Source of the DNA: Luteitalea pratensis
GTDB lineage: Bacteria; Acidobacteriota; Vicinamibacteria; Vicinamibacterales; Vicinamibacteraceae
Reading direction: 5' to 3'
Assembly: GCF_001618865.1 (NCBI RefSeq)
Contig: NZ_CP015136.1
Coordinates: 3,383,001-3,447,000 of the forward strand
DNA: 64,000 bases
The notes under the pieces were generated by a model, which was given only the letters and a program-made list of their open reading frames with translations, was not told the DNA's origin and ran no database searches. Below are positions 47,172 through 55,808 of this stretch, in pieces. Position 1 is the stretch's first letter. Each line of letters starts with the position of its first letter. Made by a program: the position numbers and the translations under genes.

Positions 47172-47708
47172 ATGTTTGACTCAGCTCACGCGAACGGTCG
47201 ATGGTCATCCGCAGTACGCATCGCCACAACGGCCTTGATCACGGCGCTTCTGGTCGCGACCACCACGATGGCGAGTGCTCAAGGCACAAATGCTGGCGGC
47301 ACGAACCACAAGGCGTTGGTCGGCAGCTGGCTGGAAACGGTGACGTTCCCGCCAGAGACTGGCCGCCCGCCGCTGAAATCCCTTGGCAGCTTTCACGAAG
47401 ACCACACCATGGTCTGTAGCGATCAGGGCGCGGTCACGACGGAGCCACCTTCCGTGTTCACCTCGTGTCATGGAGCCTGGTCGCACCTGGAGGAGCGCAA
47501 GTTCGCATATACGTCGTTCGAGCTGATCTCGGACCTGGCAGGAAGCCTCCTCGGGTACCTCAAGGTGCGAGGCATCTACACGGTGTCTCAGTCCGGGAAT
47601 GACTACACCGGCACCTCGCTGGCGCAGATCCTCGACGTTGACGGCAACGTCGTCTTCTCCGCCGAAGTGACGAACGCAGGGAAGCGAATCCTGGTCGAAC
47701 TGCCCTGA
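47172..47708 (+). CDS. Secreted protein, unknown function (lipocalin-like)
   Basis: 178 residues from ATG 47172, behind AAGGAGA. Signal peptide (VRIATTALITALLVATTTMASAQG), then a domain with KALVGSWLETVTFPPETGRPP at its start and YTGTSLAQILDVDGN near its end, resembling lipocalin-like or DUF-type beta-barrel proteins. First gene downstream of promoter copy P1. No catalytic motif is visible. Confidence 0.7.
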   Translation: MFDSAHANGRWSSAVRIATTALITALLVATTTMASAQGTNAGGTNHKALVGSWLETVTFPPETGRPPLKSLGSFHEDHTMVCSDQGAVTTEPPSVFTSCHGAWSHLEERKFAYTSFELISDLAGSLLGYLKVRGIYTVSQSGNDYTGTSLAQILDVDGNVVFSAEVTNAGKRILVELP

Positions 47709-47779
47709 GGTTGTGCAGTCGACGATTGCCACGGCCCGGCGATGCTAGCGTCGTCTCCGGTAGAACGCGGGGAGGCATC

Positions 47780-48277
47780 ATGTTCAAGTTGGATCTCATG
47801 ACCACAACACGGCACGCGGCAACGCCTCTGATGAGCATGTTCATGCTCATCGCGGCCCTCAGTGCGGGCGCATGTGGAGGAGGCGGTTCGTCGCCGACGG
47901 CACCCTCGGCGCCCACGGCAACCGCCGCCCCCAACCCAACCCCGCCAGCCTCGCCGACCATGCTCGCAGTGTTCAAGGATCCTGCGTCGTCGTTTTCAAC
48001 GTCGGACGTGCGGGATGCTCAGGGGCGGGTTGTGCGATTCGACATCCCGACCAATTCGCTCGTGTGGACCGCTGATGGACGCATGTTCACAGGCTATCCG
48101 GTCCTCGACACCTACTACATCCGCCAGGATAAGTTCTTCCAGGTTCGCTTCGGCACCAACAATGGGGAGCAGCGCGCCTATTTCACCGAAGCCGGCCGCG
48201 GAACACTCTGCGACATCCAGGCGGTAGGAGCGGGCGTGGTCATCACTGCGACGGACCTGCCGGTGCCGAAATCGTAG
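47780..48277 (+). CDS. Small lipoprotein, unknown function
   Basis: 165 residues from ATG 47780, behind GGAGG. Lipoprotein signal with lipobox-like LSAGAC, then a low-complexity linker rich in Ala, Pro and Thr, then a C-terminal domain (VRDAQGRVVRFDIPTNSLVW, FFQVRFGTNNGEQRAYF) of unknown fold. The gap from the preceding gene is 71 bp on the same strand, suggesting co-transcription. Confidence 0.65.
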   Translation: MFKLDLMTTTRHAATPLMSMFMLIAALSAGACGGGGSSPTAPSAPTATAAPNPTPPASPTMLAVFKDPASSFSTSDVRDAQGRVVRFDIPTNSLVWTADGRMFTGYPVLDTYYIRQDKFFQVRFGTNNGEQRAYFTEAGRGTLCDIQAVGAGVVITATDLPVPKS

Positions 48278-48310
48278 CGTTCGCGCGGCCTTCAACTCGA
48301 GGAAACCCCG

Positions 48311-49561
48311 ATGGCCAACTGCCTCCGGCTTCTGATCGCATGCGCTCTCGTCGGGATCCCCTCCGCGGCGCACGGCGACGTCATCACCGACTGGAACACT
48401 GCAGCACTGAACGCAATCAGGGTGAACCGGACGTCGCCGCCGGTTGCGTCGCGCGCGCTCGCGATCCTTCACGCGTCGATGTACGACGCGGTGAACGGTA
48501 TCAGCCGGAGCCATGAGCCCTACTTGGTCCAGAGCGCTGTTCCGTCCAGTGCGTCCAAAGAAGCGGCCGCCGCGGCTGCAGGACGGCGCGTGCTGATGAC
48601 GCTGTTTTCCCGAGAGCCGCACCGATTCGACCAGCTTTACCTCGTAACGCTCGCCGGCATACCGGACGGCCCGCATAAACGCGCCGGTATTGCGTGGGGT
48701 GAATATGTGGCCGCCCAGATTCTCGCAGCGCGAGACAACGATGGGTCCGCCGCGATAGTTCCTGTGCCTGAAGGCGGTGCTCCTGGCGCGTGGGTGGCAA
48801 TGCCGCTCCCATACCTTCTCCCCCAGTGGGCATTCGTGCGGCCGTTTACGATGCCGGCGAGTGACTCTTTTCGGCCGGGTGGGCCGCCAGCGCTGGACAG
48901 TGCGCGGTACGTGGCTGATTTCAACGAAGTGAAGACGCTTGGCGCCGCCGTGGGCTCTACTCGCACCGTTGACCAGACTTTGATCGCCCTGTTCTGGGCG
49001 GACGGTGCCGGAACCGAGACACCTCCCGGACACTGGAACAGCATCGCGCAAGTGGCTGCGGGGATGTCGGGCAATACCTTGGAACAAGACGCCCGGTTGT
49101 TTGCGTTGCTGAACATGGCCATGGCGGACGCGGCAATTTGCGCGTGGGACGCCAAGTATCAGTACATGTTTTGGCGTCCGATCACCGCCGTTCGAAACGC
49201 AGACGACGATGGCAACCCTGCGACCGCTTCAGACGCAGCGTGGCAGTCGTTGATCGCCACGCCGCCGTTTCCAGAGTATGTGTCCGGGCACAGCGCGTTC
49301 AGTGGTGCTGCCGCCACCATCCTGACCAGGTTTTTCGCTTCCGATGAGGTCACCTTCTCCACGCGGTCGGATTTTCTGCCTGGCGTTGTGTGGCAGTTCA
49401 CCAGTTTCTCCGCTGCCGCGCGTCAAGCCGCGGAGAGTCGCGTGTACGGAGGGATTCATTTCAGGAGCGCGAGCGAGGACGGGTTAGCCGGAGGAATTGG
49501 GATCGGCAACTGGGTGGCCGACTTCTTCCTGCAGCCGAAAGGAAACCGTTCGCGGAAGTAG
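48311..49561 (+). CDS. Vanadium-dependent haloperoxidase/PAP2-superfamily protein
   Basis: 416 residues with a signal peptide (LRLLIACALVGIPSAAHG). Phosphate/vanadate-binding motifs are in order: KYQYMFWRPITAVR (about 277-290), EYVSGHSAFSGAA (about 323-335) and ESRVYGGIHFRSASEDGLAGG (about 377-397), i.e. K-x6-RP, PSGH-like with the Pro replaced by Val, and SR-x5-H. Family members oxidise halides with peroxide or act as acid phosphatases; sequence alone does not separate these. It lies 33 bases after the small lipoprotein and could share its transcript. Confidence 0.85.
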   Translation: MANCLRLLIACALVGIPSAAHGDVITDWNTAALNAIRVNRTSPPVASRALAILHASMYDAVNGISRSHEPYLVQSAVPSSASKEAAAAAAGRRVLMTLFSREPHRFDQLYLVTLAGIPDGPHKRAGIAWGEYVAAQILAARDNDGSAAIVPVPEGGAPGAWVAMPLPYLLPQWAFVRPFTMPASDSFRPGGPPALDSARYVADFNEVKTLGAAVGSTRTVDQTLIALFWADGAGTETPPGHWNSIAQVAAGMSGNTLEQDARLFALLNMAMADAAICAWDAKYQYMFWRPITAVRNADDDGNPATASDAAWQSLIATPPFPEYVSGHSAFSGAAATILTRFFASDEVTFSTRSDFLPGVVWQFTSFSAAARQAAESRVYGGIHFRSASEDGLAGGIGIGNWVADFFLQPKGNRSRK

Positions 49562-49689
49562 GTTGGCGCGCCTGACCCTGTGTGAATCGCAGTCGCCTGC
49601 TGCGCCGGAAGCGGCAGCAGCAACTCATGCGCGATGACCTGTGAATGACGGCGAGGTCGGCCAGCGACACGGTTGTCACGTGAACTGCC

Positions 49690-50006
49690 TGCGTCGGCGG
49701 CCGATCGACCGGACGTTCCCGTGGATCCGCCGGCGGTGCCGAACCCCCGACGGGCGCCACGGAGCAGTAGCCGTGCCGCGGCACCGTCTCGACGAACTGC
49801 GGATTGTCCGCAGAGTCGTCCAGCGCCCCTCGTAGCTTCCGCCACGCTGTTCAGGCCGACATCGAAGTCGACAAGCGTATCCGCGGTCCACAGCAACTGG
49901 CGAAGCTCGTCGCGCGTGACCAATTCACCGGGGCGCAGGAGGGGCGCTTGCAGGATCTGGAAGGCCGGGTCGGGAAGACGGATCTTGAGGCCTTTCCGAC
50001 GAAGCT
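49690..50006 (-). pseudogene. Winged-helix regulator 5' fragment, second copy
   Basis: On the minus strand it parallels the start of the gene at 44968-46905 (LVTRDELRQLLWTADT, VDFDVGLNSV, MPRHGY with VAPVGGSAPPADPRERPV), with indels that break the frame and the first ~25 codons deleted. The sensor half is absent. The conserved promoter copy P2 directly follows. This is a partial duplication of the regulator's 5' end. Nothing else is supportable in 49562-50207. Confidence 0.8.
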
Positions 50007-50155
50007 CTCCCGACCTTCGCAGAATACCAATCAGGCGCCAATCTAAATCCTTGTTTCGCAGCTACTTGCCAAGTGACATCGAAAACAGCCGCCAGCCATT
50101 GTCGCGGCGCTGCGGACCGAGGCATGGTTGGCGCGCCGAACGTGATGGCCAGCGG
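50007..50155. promoter_or_regulatory. Divergent promoter module, copy P2
   Basis: Nearly identical to 46945-47085 over about 140 bases, including ATCTAAATCCTTGTTTCGCA and GACATCGAAAACAGCCGCCA. It sits directly upstream of the plus-strand gene at 50208. Confidence 0.6.
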
Positions 50156-50207
50156 GGCACACCCCATTGCGTCGCTTACGGTCCCCAGTGCCCAACGGAA
50201 GGAACTC

Positions 50208-51419
50208 ATGAAGAACGCGCGTCTCCTGGTCTTTGTCGCCTTGCCACTTCTGTTCATCGCGCCGGGTCTGCCCGGGTCGCGGCTTTCGGCGGACTACGAT
50301 CAAACCACCGAGGCCATCGCTGGTGAACAGAGCGCTGCGGTCGTGTCAACGATTGCGTTCACCAGCACGCGCGACAACCACGGCCAACCTTGGGCGGTTC
50401 CGCCGATCGTCGGAGGAGAGATCTACTTCATCGACTACATGACGGATGGCAGCTTCTCCGTGCCCCGGCGGGTGACGTCGAATACCTACACCGACATCTT
50501 CCCGGCGTTGTCGCCCGACGGCCGGGGAAAGATCGTCTTTGACAGCAATCGGTTCAGTGCCCCTTCAGAGCCGGTCAACACCTCAGACCTGTTCGTGATG
50601 AACCACGACGGGACCGAGCCGTTGTTCTTGACACGGGGCGGATCGCCGACCTGGTCGCCAGGCGGTGCGGATGGTCAGCCGGCGCGAATGATCGCATTCC
50701 ACGCGTCGGCGCCGGGTGTCGGACTGCCGATCAACCGCTTCCCAGGATCGGCCACCGTGGACAGCGACATCTTCGTGGTGAACGTCGACGACGTGCTCGA
50801 ACACGGTGCCGTGCCGCAGAATCTCACCATCGACCGGGCGGCGACGGTGGACGATGATCCGAACTGGTCACCCGATGGCCGACGAATCATCTTCACCAGT
50901 TACGTCCCCGACCCATCCACCAACGTGACGTCGGCCGAAATCTACATCATGAACGCCGACGGGACCGGCGAGCCGCAGCAACTCACCGGGTTGGGTAATC
51001 CAATCGTGGGTGGCGTGGCAATCATGGGTGGCGAATTTGGTGACGCTGAGAAGATCGAGAAGCGCGGTCCCGCCTGGTCTCCTGATGGCACGCGCATTCT
51101 GTTTGCGTGCAGGCCGCTAGCACTCCTCCCCATTCCCGTCGAGCGATGGGTGCCCACGACGCCTTTCGAGATCTGCGTGATGGACGCGGTCGCCAATAGT
51201 CCGATAACGCAACTCACCCTGAACAACATCGACGAGTTGACGCCGACTTGGTCGCCGGACGGCCGGCAGATCGTCTTCCACCGGGCCCCGTCCAACCAGC
51301 TCTGGGTCATGCGAGCCGACGGCACGAACCTGGTGCCGCTCGCCGAAGCGGCGTCCTCGGGGTTCAACCTCCTGGCGACGAGCTGGGGCGTCGTCAAGGT
51401 GGACAATCGCGCGCGGTAG
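50208..51419 (+). CDS. Secreted TolB-like PD40 propeller protein
   Basis: 403 residues from ATG 50208, behind AAGGAA. Signal peptide (LLVFVALPLLFIAPGLPGS), then PD40/TolB repeats (IFPALSPDGRGKIVFDSNR, DDPNWSPDGRRIIFTSYV, YIMNADGTGEPQQLT, LTPTWSPDGRQIVFHRA). The product is expected to be secreted or periplasmic; its ligand is unknown. It is placed behind promoter copy P2 and is paralogous in layout to 52536. Confidence 0.85.
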   Translation: MKNARLLVFVALPLLFIAPGLPGSRLSADYDQTTEAIAGEQSAAVVSTIAFTSTRDNHGQPWAVPPIVGGEIYFIDYMTDGSFSVPRRVTSNTYTDIFPALSPDGRGKIVFDSNRFSAPSEPVNTSDLFVMNHDGTEPLFLTRGGSPTWSPGGADGQPARMIAFHASAPGVGLPINRFPGSATVDSDIFVVNVDDVLEHGAVPQNLTIDRAATVDDDPNWSPDGRRIIFTSYVPDPSTNVTSAEIYIMNADGTGEPQQLTGLGNPIVGGVAIMGGEFGDAEKIEKRGPAWSPDGTRILFACRPLALLPIPVERWVPTTPFEICVMDAVANSPITQLTLNNIDELTPTWSPDGRQIVFHRAPSNQLWVMRADGTNLVPLAEAASSGFNLLATSWGVVKVDNRAR

Positions 51420-51533
51420 CACGACTGGATGTTCGACTTGGTGAACGTGGTGTAGCGGTCACCATACATATCGCGATCACGAGATCGCGGGCGCCAACGA
51501 CAACCGTCGGATTCATCACAAGGAGATCACGCC

Positions 51534-52118
51534 ATGTCTGTCCTCGTCATCACCTCGAGGTTCGCGCTTGCCGTTGTTGCTGCGACAGCGGTCTCGGCCT
51601 GCTCCGGCGAGTCGCCAGTCGCGCCGACGTCCGCCGTTGTTGGGGCGGCCGCCGAGCACAACGCGAGGCCCGGTCAGGGTGTCCCTGGTACGTATGAGCT
51701 CACGTTCACCACCTACCGCATCAACACCTTGACCGAGGTGTCGAGTCTGGTTGTGAGCAGCGAGGAACTGACCCTCAAGGCGTACGTCACGGACAGCGCC
51801 GGCCAGCCCGCGACGGCGGGCAGCGTGACCTTCGAGTACTGCTCATACAAGAAGGGGCCCGCCAACGACATCAGCCGACCGGACGAGGCACCGCTCGAAG
51901 CCTGCGCGGAAGGCACCGGAAGTTGGGCGCGGCTAGCCTCGATCTCGGTGACTGAGCAGCGCTGTCCGCGTCTAGGTATCGGCTACGCCTGCTACAACTT
52001 CGGCATCGTACGGATCCCCAGAGAGGTCGGCTTCCGCATGCGCTACGACCCGAAGAACAGCGGCATCGCGAGCGGGGGAACCTTGCCGAAGAACTTCGTG
52101 TGGGTCGCGGCCTCCTGA
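51534..52118 (+). CDS. Putative lipoprotein with Ig-like domain
   Basis: 194 residues with a signal peptide (VITSRFALAVVAATAVSAC; Cys 23 a likely lipidation site). The rest has Ig-like features (LTLKAYVTDSAGQPATAGSVTFEYC), as in bacterial Ig-like repeats, and four to six cysteines that may form disulfides. Function unknown. It follows 50208 by 114 bp on the same strand. Confidence 0.7.
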   Translation: MSVLVITSRFALAVVAATAVSACSGESPVAPTSAVVGAAAEHNARPGQGVPGTYELTFTTYRINTLTEVSSLVVSSEELTLKAYVTDSAGQPATAGSVTFEYCSYKKGPANDISRPDEAPLEACAEGTGSWARLASISVTEQRCPRLGIGYACYNFGIVRIPREVGFRMRYDPKNSGIASGGTLPKNFVWVAAS

Positions 52119-52147
52119 GCGGTCGCGCAAATCAGGACCGCAACGAA

Positions 52148-52330
52148 TAGCAACTGGCGAAGCTCGTCGCGCGTGACCAATTCACCGGCGCGCAGCAGGA
52201 GCGCTCGCAGGATCTGGAAGGACTGGTCGGGAAGACGGATCTTGAGGCCGTGCCGAGGAAGCTCTCCCGATCGGACGTCGAGCTTGAATACCCCGGAGCG
52301 AAACACGCGCGGTGTCGGGGAACGGCTCGC
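52148..52330 (-). pseudogene. Winged-helix regulator 5' fragment, third copy
   Basis: The minus strand encodes PRVFRSGVFKLDVRSGEL, LKIRLPDQSFQILRALLL and ELVTRDELRQLL, matching the first 70 codons of the regulator at 44968-46905. It then breaks into unrelated sequence at about 52148. It keeps the N-terminus that copy two lacks. Confidence 0.8.
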
Positions 52331-52359
52331 TTCTGAGCGTAGGGAGCGCAGTGTACCCC

Positions 52360-52500
52360 GTCCTTCGCTGAATCCCAATCAGGCGCGGATCTAAATCCTT
52401 GTTTCGCAGCTACTTGCCAAGTGACATCAAGAACAGCCGCCAGCCATTGTCGCGGCGCTGCGGACCAAGGCATGGTTGTCGCGCCGAACGTGATGGCCAA
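52360..52500. promoter_or_regulatory. Divergent promoter module, copy P3
   Basis: It matches copies P1 and P2 closely (GGATCTAAATCCTTGTTTCG, GCCAGCCATTGTCGCGGCGC) and precedes the plus-strand gene at 52536. Confidence 0.6.
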
Positions 52501-52535
52501 CAGGTAACCGCGTCGTTTCAGCCACAGGAGTAATC

Positions 52536-53594
52536 ATGAAGACCACCGGACACGAACACCCTCGCCTGCTCGTTTCGACCCTCGCCGTTCTCTCGGTGGC
52601 CTGGCTTGCCGCGCCGCTTGCGGGCCAGGAAGACGCCAACGACGGCTTCATCCTGTTCACCACCGACCGCGACAATCCCTCTGACGCGGGCATGTGCCGC
52701 AACTGCGAAGACATCTACGTGATGTCGCCCGATGGAACGAACCCGACCCGCCTCACGCATGGTGGCGGAGCCCCAACCGATGCGGCTGCCTACAACAGCG
52801 GTGGCGCCGACTGGTCCCACAGCAAGAAGCTGGTCGCGTTCCAGAGCAATCGAGTGAATCGTGTTCCGCAGATTTACCTGATGAACCTCGACGGCAGTGA
52901 ACAGCAGGTTCTGGTCAGCCTTCCAGGTGGCGCGGCATTCCCGAGCTTCTCGCAAACTGGCAACGAGCTCTGTTTCCAAAGCCAGGCGAGCCCGAAGGAC
53001 ATCTACATCGTGAACGTCCATGGCACCGGTCTGACCAACCTCACTGAGCCCTACCGAAAGCCCGGGCCGCTCGGAGAACCGCCCCCGTTGACCGGCGACA
53101 GCAGCCGCTGCGACTGGTCACCAAAGCGGAATGCGATCGCATTCATGAATGGTGATGATGGCGCCCAGGAGATCTTCGCGCTCGACGCGGATGGAACCGG
53201 CCTCCGCAGATTGACGACCGCCAGCGGCAGCGACGCCAACCCGGCATTCTCGCCTCAGGGTGACCTGATCGCGTTCGAGAGCAATCGCGATGGCACACCC
53301 GAGATTTACCTGATGAACGCCGACGGCACTGGAATCCCGCAGCGACTGACCGACTTCAGCGCCGAGCCGACGCCGAGCAACGTCAACGTCAGCAAGCCGA
53401 CCTGGTCACCTATGGGAGATCGGATCGCGTTCCACCGCCGTGTCGGCGCACAGGGTGTGCGCGGGCACCTCGAGGTCTACACGATGAACGCTGACGGCAC
53501 CAACGTCTCGCAGATCACGTTCACGACGCCGTCGCCAGGCTTCAGCGGCTTTCCGAGCTGGGGCAAGTGGTCGGCGGACAGCATCCCGCAGTAG
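52536..53594 (+). CDS. Secreted TolB-like PD40 propeller protein
   Basis: 352 residues with a signal peptide (LLVSTLAVLSVAWLAAPLAG) and a chain of TolB/PD40 blades (IYVMSPDGTNPTRLTHGG, QIYLMNLDGSEQQVL, ANPAFSPQGDLIAFESNR, EIYLMNADGTGIPQRLTD, EVYTMNADGTNVSQITF). Predicted to be periplasmic or secreted. The gene follows promoter copy P3 and lies 28 bases ahead of a third PD40 gene. Confidence 0.87.
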   Translation: MKTTGHEHPRLLVSTLAVLSVAWLAAPLAGQEDANDGFILFTTDRDNPSDAGMCRNCEDIYVMSPDGTNPTRLTHGGGAPTDAAAYNSGGADWSHSKKLVAFQSNRVNRVPQIYLMNLDGSEQQVLVSLPGGAAFPSFSQTGNELCFQSQASPKDIYIVNVHGTGLTNLTEPYRKPGPLGEPPPLTGDSSRCDWSPKRNAIAFMNGDDGAQEIFALDADGTGLRRLTTASGSDANPAFSPQGDLIAFESNRDGTPEIYLMNADGTGIPQRLTDFSAEPTPSNVNVSKPTWSPMGDRIAFHRRVGAQGVRGHLEVYTMNADGTNVSQITFTTPSPGFSGFPSWGKWSADSIPQ

Positions 53595-53622
53595 CTCGCA
53601 CCCGAACGTTCCTGGAGGAGTC

Positions 53623-55404
53623 ATGAAGAAACTGGGTGTCATCTCGGTTGTTCTCGGTGTGGGAGCCTTCGGCGGATACTTCTCAAGAAGAATTCTGGGA
53701 TGGCACGTGATCGCCGCGGTGCTGCTTGCGACCCACATCGGCAGTTCTTATGCAGCGGCCCAGGTGCCGGTGGGCACGATCGCCTTTGAAGCCTGTTTCT
53801 TTCAATGGGATCTCAACGAATTCTATTGTGTGACGTACCTTGGCACCGGCCACTCATTCATCGACTACGCCAAAAACCCGACGTGGTCCCCTGACGGATC
53901 CCGGATCGCGTTCGCCAGTCCGACGGGCATTTCCATCGTCAACGTTCGCGACTGGTCGACCGTAAGGCTGTCTGTGGCTGGTGAATCCCCAGCCTGGTCA
54001 CCCGATGGCTCAAAGCTCGCGTTTTCGGCAGGCGAATTGTACGTGATGAACAGTGACGGATCGAACGTGGTCCAACTGACACACGGCGTCGGCTTCCTCG
54101 GTGAGTCGGCCTGGTCGCCCGATGGGCAGACAATCGCTTTCGACTGCGAGATCGAGACGGCGAATCGGGACATCTGTGTCATCCATGCGGACGGTACGGG
54201 CCTGACGCGGTTGACCACGGACGTGAACTACGATGCCGCGCCCGCGTTTTCGCCGGACGGCCTGAAGATCGCGTTCGCCGTCGCCGATCCAGATTATTGG
54301 CCCTCGAGCCCTTCGAGGTCGCCGACCGTCTTCGCCATGAACGCGGATGGCACCGGCAGGATGCCGATAGGTCCCGGTGACCACCCCGCCTGGTCGCCCG
54401 ACGGAGCGCGGATCGCGGTCGCGCTCGGTACCGTTGGCTGCCCCGAGGAGATGTTCCGCTGCATGATTATCGCCACCATGAACGCGGATGGCACTGCAGT
54501 CGCAACCGTGGGCGGTTTTGGAGATCGTCCTGCGTGGGGAGTCGCCTCAGGCCCGATCGCCTGGATGATCGCTAACTGTCGTCTCTCCCCGTGCACGTTC
54601 GACGCGTCCGGCTCGTTTGGCGGCGATCGCGGCTTCGCGGGCTATACCTGGGACTTCGGCGATGGGACGAACGGATCCGGACAGGCCGTGAGCCATGAGT
54701 ACGCCGCGTATGGAACGTACTCGGTGAAGCTCACGGTGACCGATACGGCAGGAGTCACGGCCACTCACGCTGTCACGGTCGTTCACGCGAACGTACCTCC
54801 CACTCCGTCGTTCGCGGTGGCCTGCAGTGGTCTGACATGCGCGGTCGACGCGAGCGCGTCGTTCGACGGGAACGGCTCGCTCACGGGTTATTTGTGGACC
54901 TTTGGGGATGGCACCGGCGGAACCGGCGTAACGGCGAGCCACACCTACACCTCCAGTGGTTCCTACCCTGTGCGTCTGTCCGTGACTGACAACGATGGCG
55001 CGTCGACAGCGTTGACCCGATTCATCACCGTATCCGCACCGGTGCCGCCCCCGCCCCTGCCGCCCCCGCCGGCGCCATTGCACGTCGGCAATCTGCACGG
55101 CGCGAGTACCAGCTTCCGGAATGCGTGGACGGCCACCGCGACGGCCACCATCCACGACGGCGGCCATGCCAATCAGGCCAACGTGGTGGTGAGCGGTGCG
55201 TGGAGCGATGGCGGCACAAGGTCGTGCACGACAAATCAGGACGGCCGCTGCATCGTGACGCGGACCGACATCGGCAAGAGGACGAGCAGCATCAGTTTCA
55301 CCGTCACGGGCGTGGCGAGACCGATGTATGTCTACGATTCCCAGCAGAATCACGACCCTGATGGGAACAGCAACGGCACCAGGATCACGCTGGTCAAACC
55401 CTGA
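53623..55404 (+). CDS. Secreted PD40-propeller protein with two PKD domains
   Basis: 593 residues: N-terminal signal or anchor (about 20-47, ILGWHVIAAVLLATHIGSSYAAA), TolB-like propeller blades to about residue 310 (NPTWSPDGSRIAFASP, AAPAFSPDGLKIAFAVAD), two PKD domains (about 325-390, GYTWDFGDGTNGSGQAVSHEY; about 400-470, GYLWTFGDGTGGTGVTASHTY), a Pro-rich linker and a C-terminal Ig-like/carbohydrate-type beta domain. PKD domains mediate extracellular protein or polysaccharide contacts. The gene is 28 bp after the preceding PD40 gene; GGAGGAG precedes ATG 53623. Confidence 0.85.
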   Translation: MKKLGVISVVLGVGAFGGYFSRRILGWHVIAAVLLATHIGSSYAAAQVPVGTIAFEACFFQWDLNEFYCVTYLGTGHSFIDYAKNPTWSPDGSRIAFASPTGISIVNVRDWSTVRLSVAGESPAWSPDGSKLAFSAGELYVMNSDGSNVVQLTHGVGFLGESAWSPDGQTIAFDCEIETANRDICVIHADGTGLTRLTTDVNYDAAPAFSPDGLKIAFAVADPDYWPSSPSRSPTVFAMNADGTGRMPIGPGDHPAWSPDGARIAVALGTVGCPEEMFRCMIIATMNADGTAVATVGGFGDRPAWGVASGPIAWMIANCRLSPCTFDASGSFGGDRGFAGYTWDFGDGTNGSGQAVSHEYAAYGTYSVKLTVTDTAGVTATHAVTVVHANVPPTPSFAVACSGLTCAVDASASFDGNGSLTGYLWTFGDGTGGTGVTASHTYTSSGSYPVRLSVTDNDGASTALTRFITVSAPVPPPPLPPPPAPLHVGNLHGASTSFRNAWTATATATIHDGGHANQANVVVSGAWSDGGTRSCTTNQDGRCIVTRTDIGKRTSSISFTVTGVARPMYVYDSQQNHDPDGNSNGTRITLVKP

Positions 55405-55808
55405 GGGACACACGCGAACGATGCGACGCGCAAGACGCGCGTCTATTGGTCGCCCTTACCTCGCCGCATATGCGCGCCGTGCCAGCTCTGCTCGACGGCA
55501 TTGCGTCTCTGCACGACCGACTCGAGTGACCAGTGTGTGTTCGCAAAGTTGGGTATACCGCGCAAGGCGACCACAGTGACCTTGACCGTGACAATTCATG
55601 GCGCGGCCGTTTGGGGAGTCGGACCTTTTCCGGATTGCGTATGCCTTCGAACAGGGGGCGCGGCTGATGGTAAGCGCGTCTACACGTCGGCCAGTAATCA
55701 CTATCCTGAGGTGATAGCACCAAATCGCGAATCACGATCCGTCGACAGTAGGTCGCGTGTAGTCCGGAGGCCGTGCTCATTCAAGCACGCTGTGGCGTGG
55801 AGACTTCC
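55405..55808. other. Gap without a supportable gene
   Basis: About 400 bases between the PKD protein and the amidohydrolase. Short ORFs on both strands lack domain features, ribosome-binding sites and similarity to neighbours. It probably carries the promoter for the amidohydrolase gene. Confidence 0.5.
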
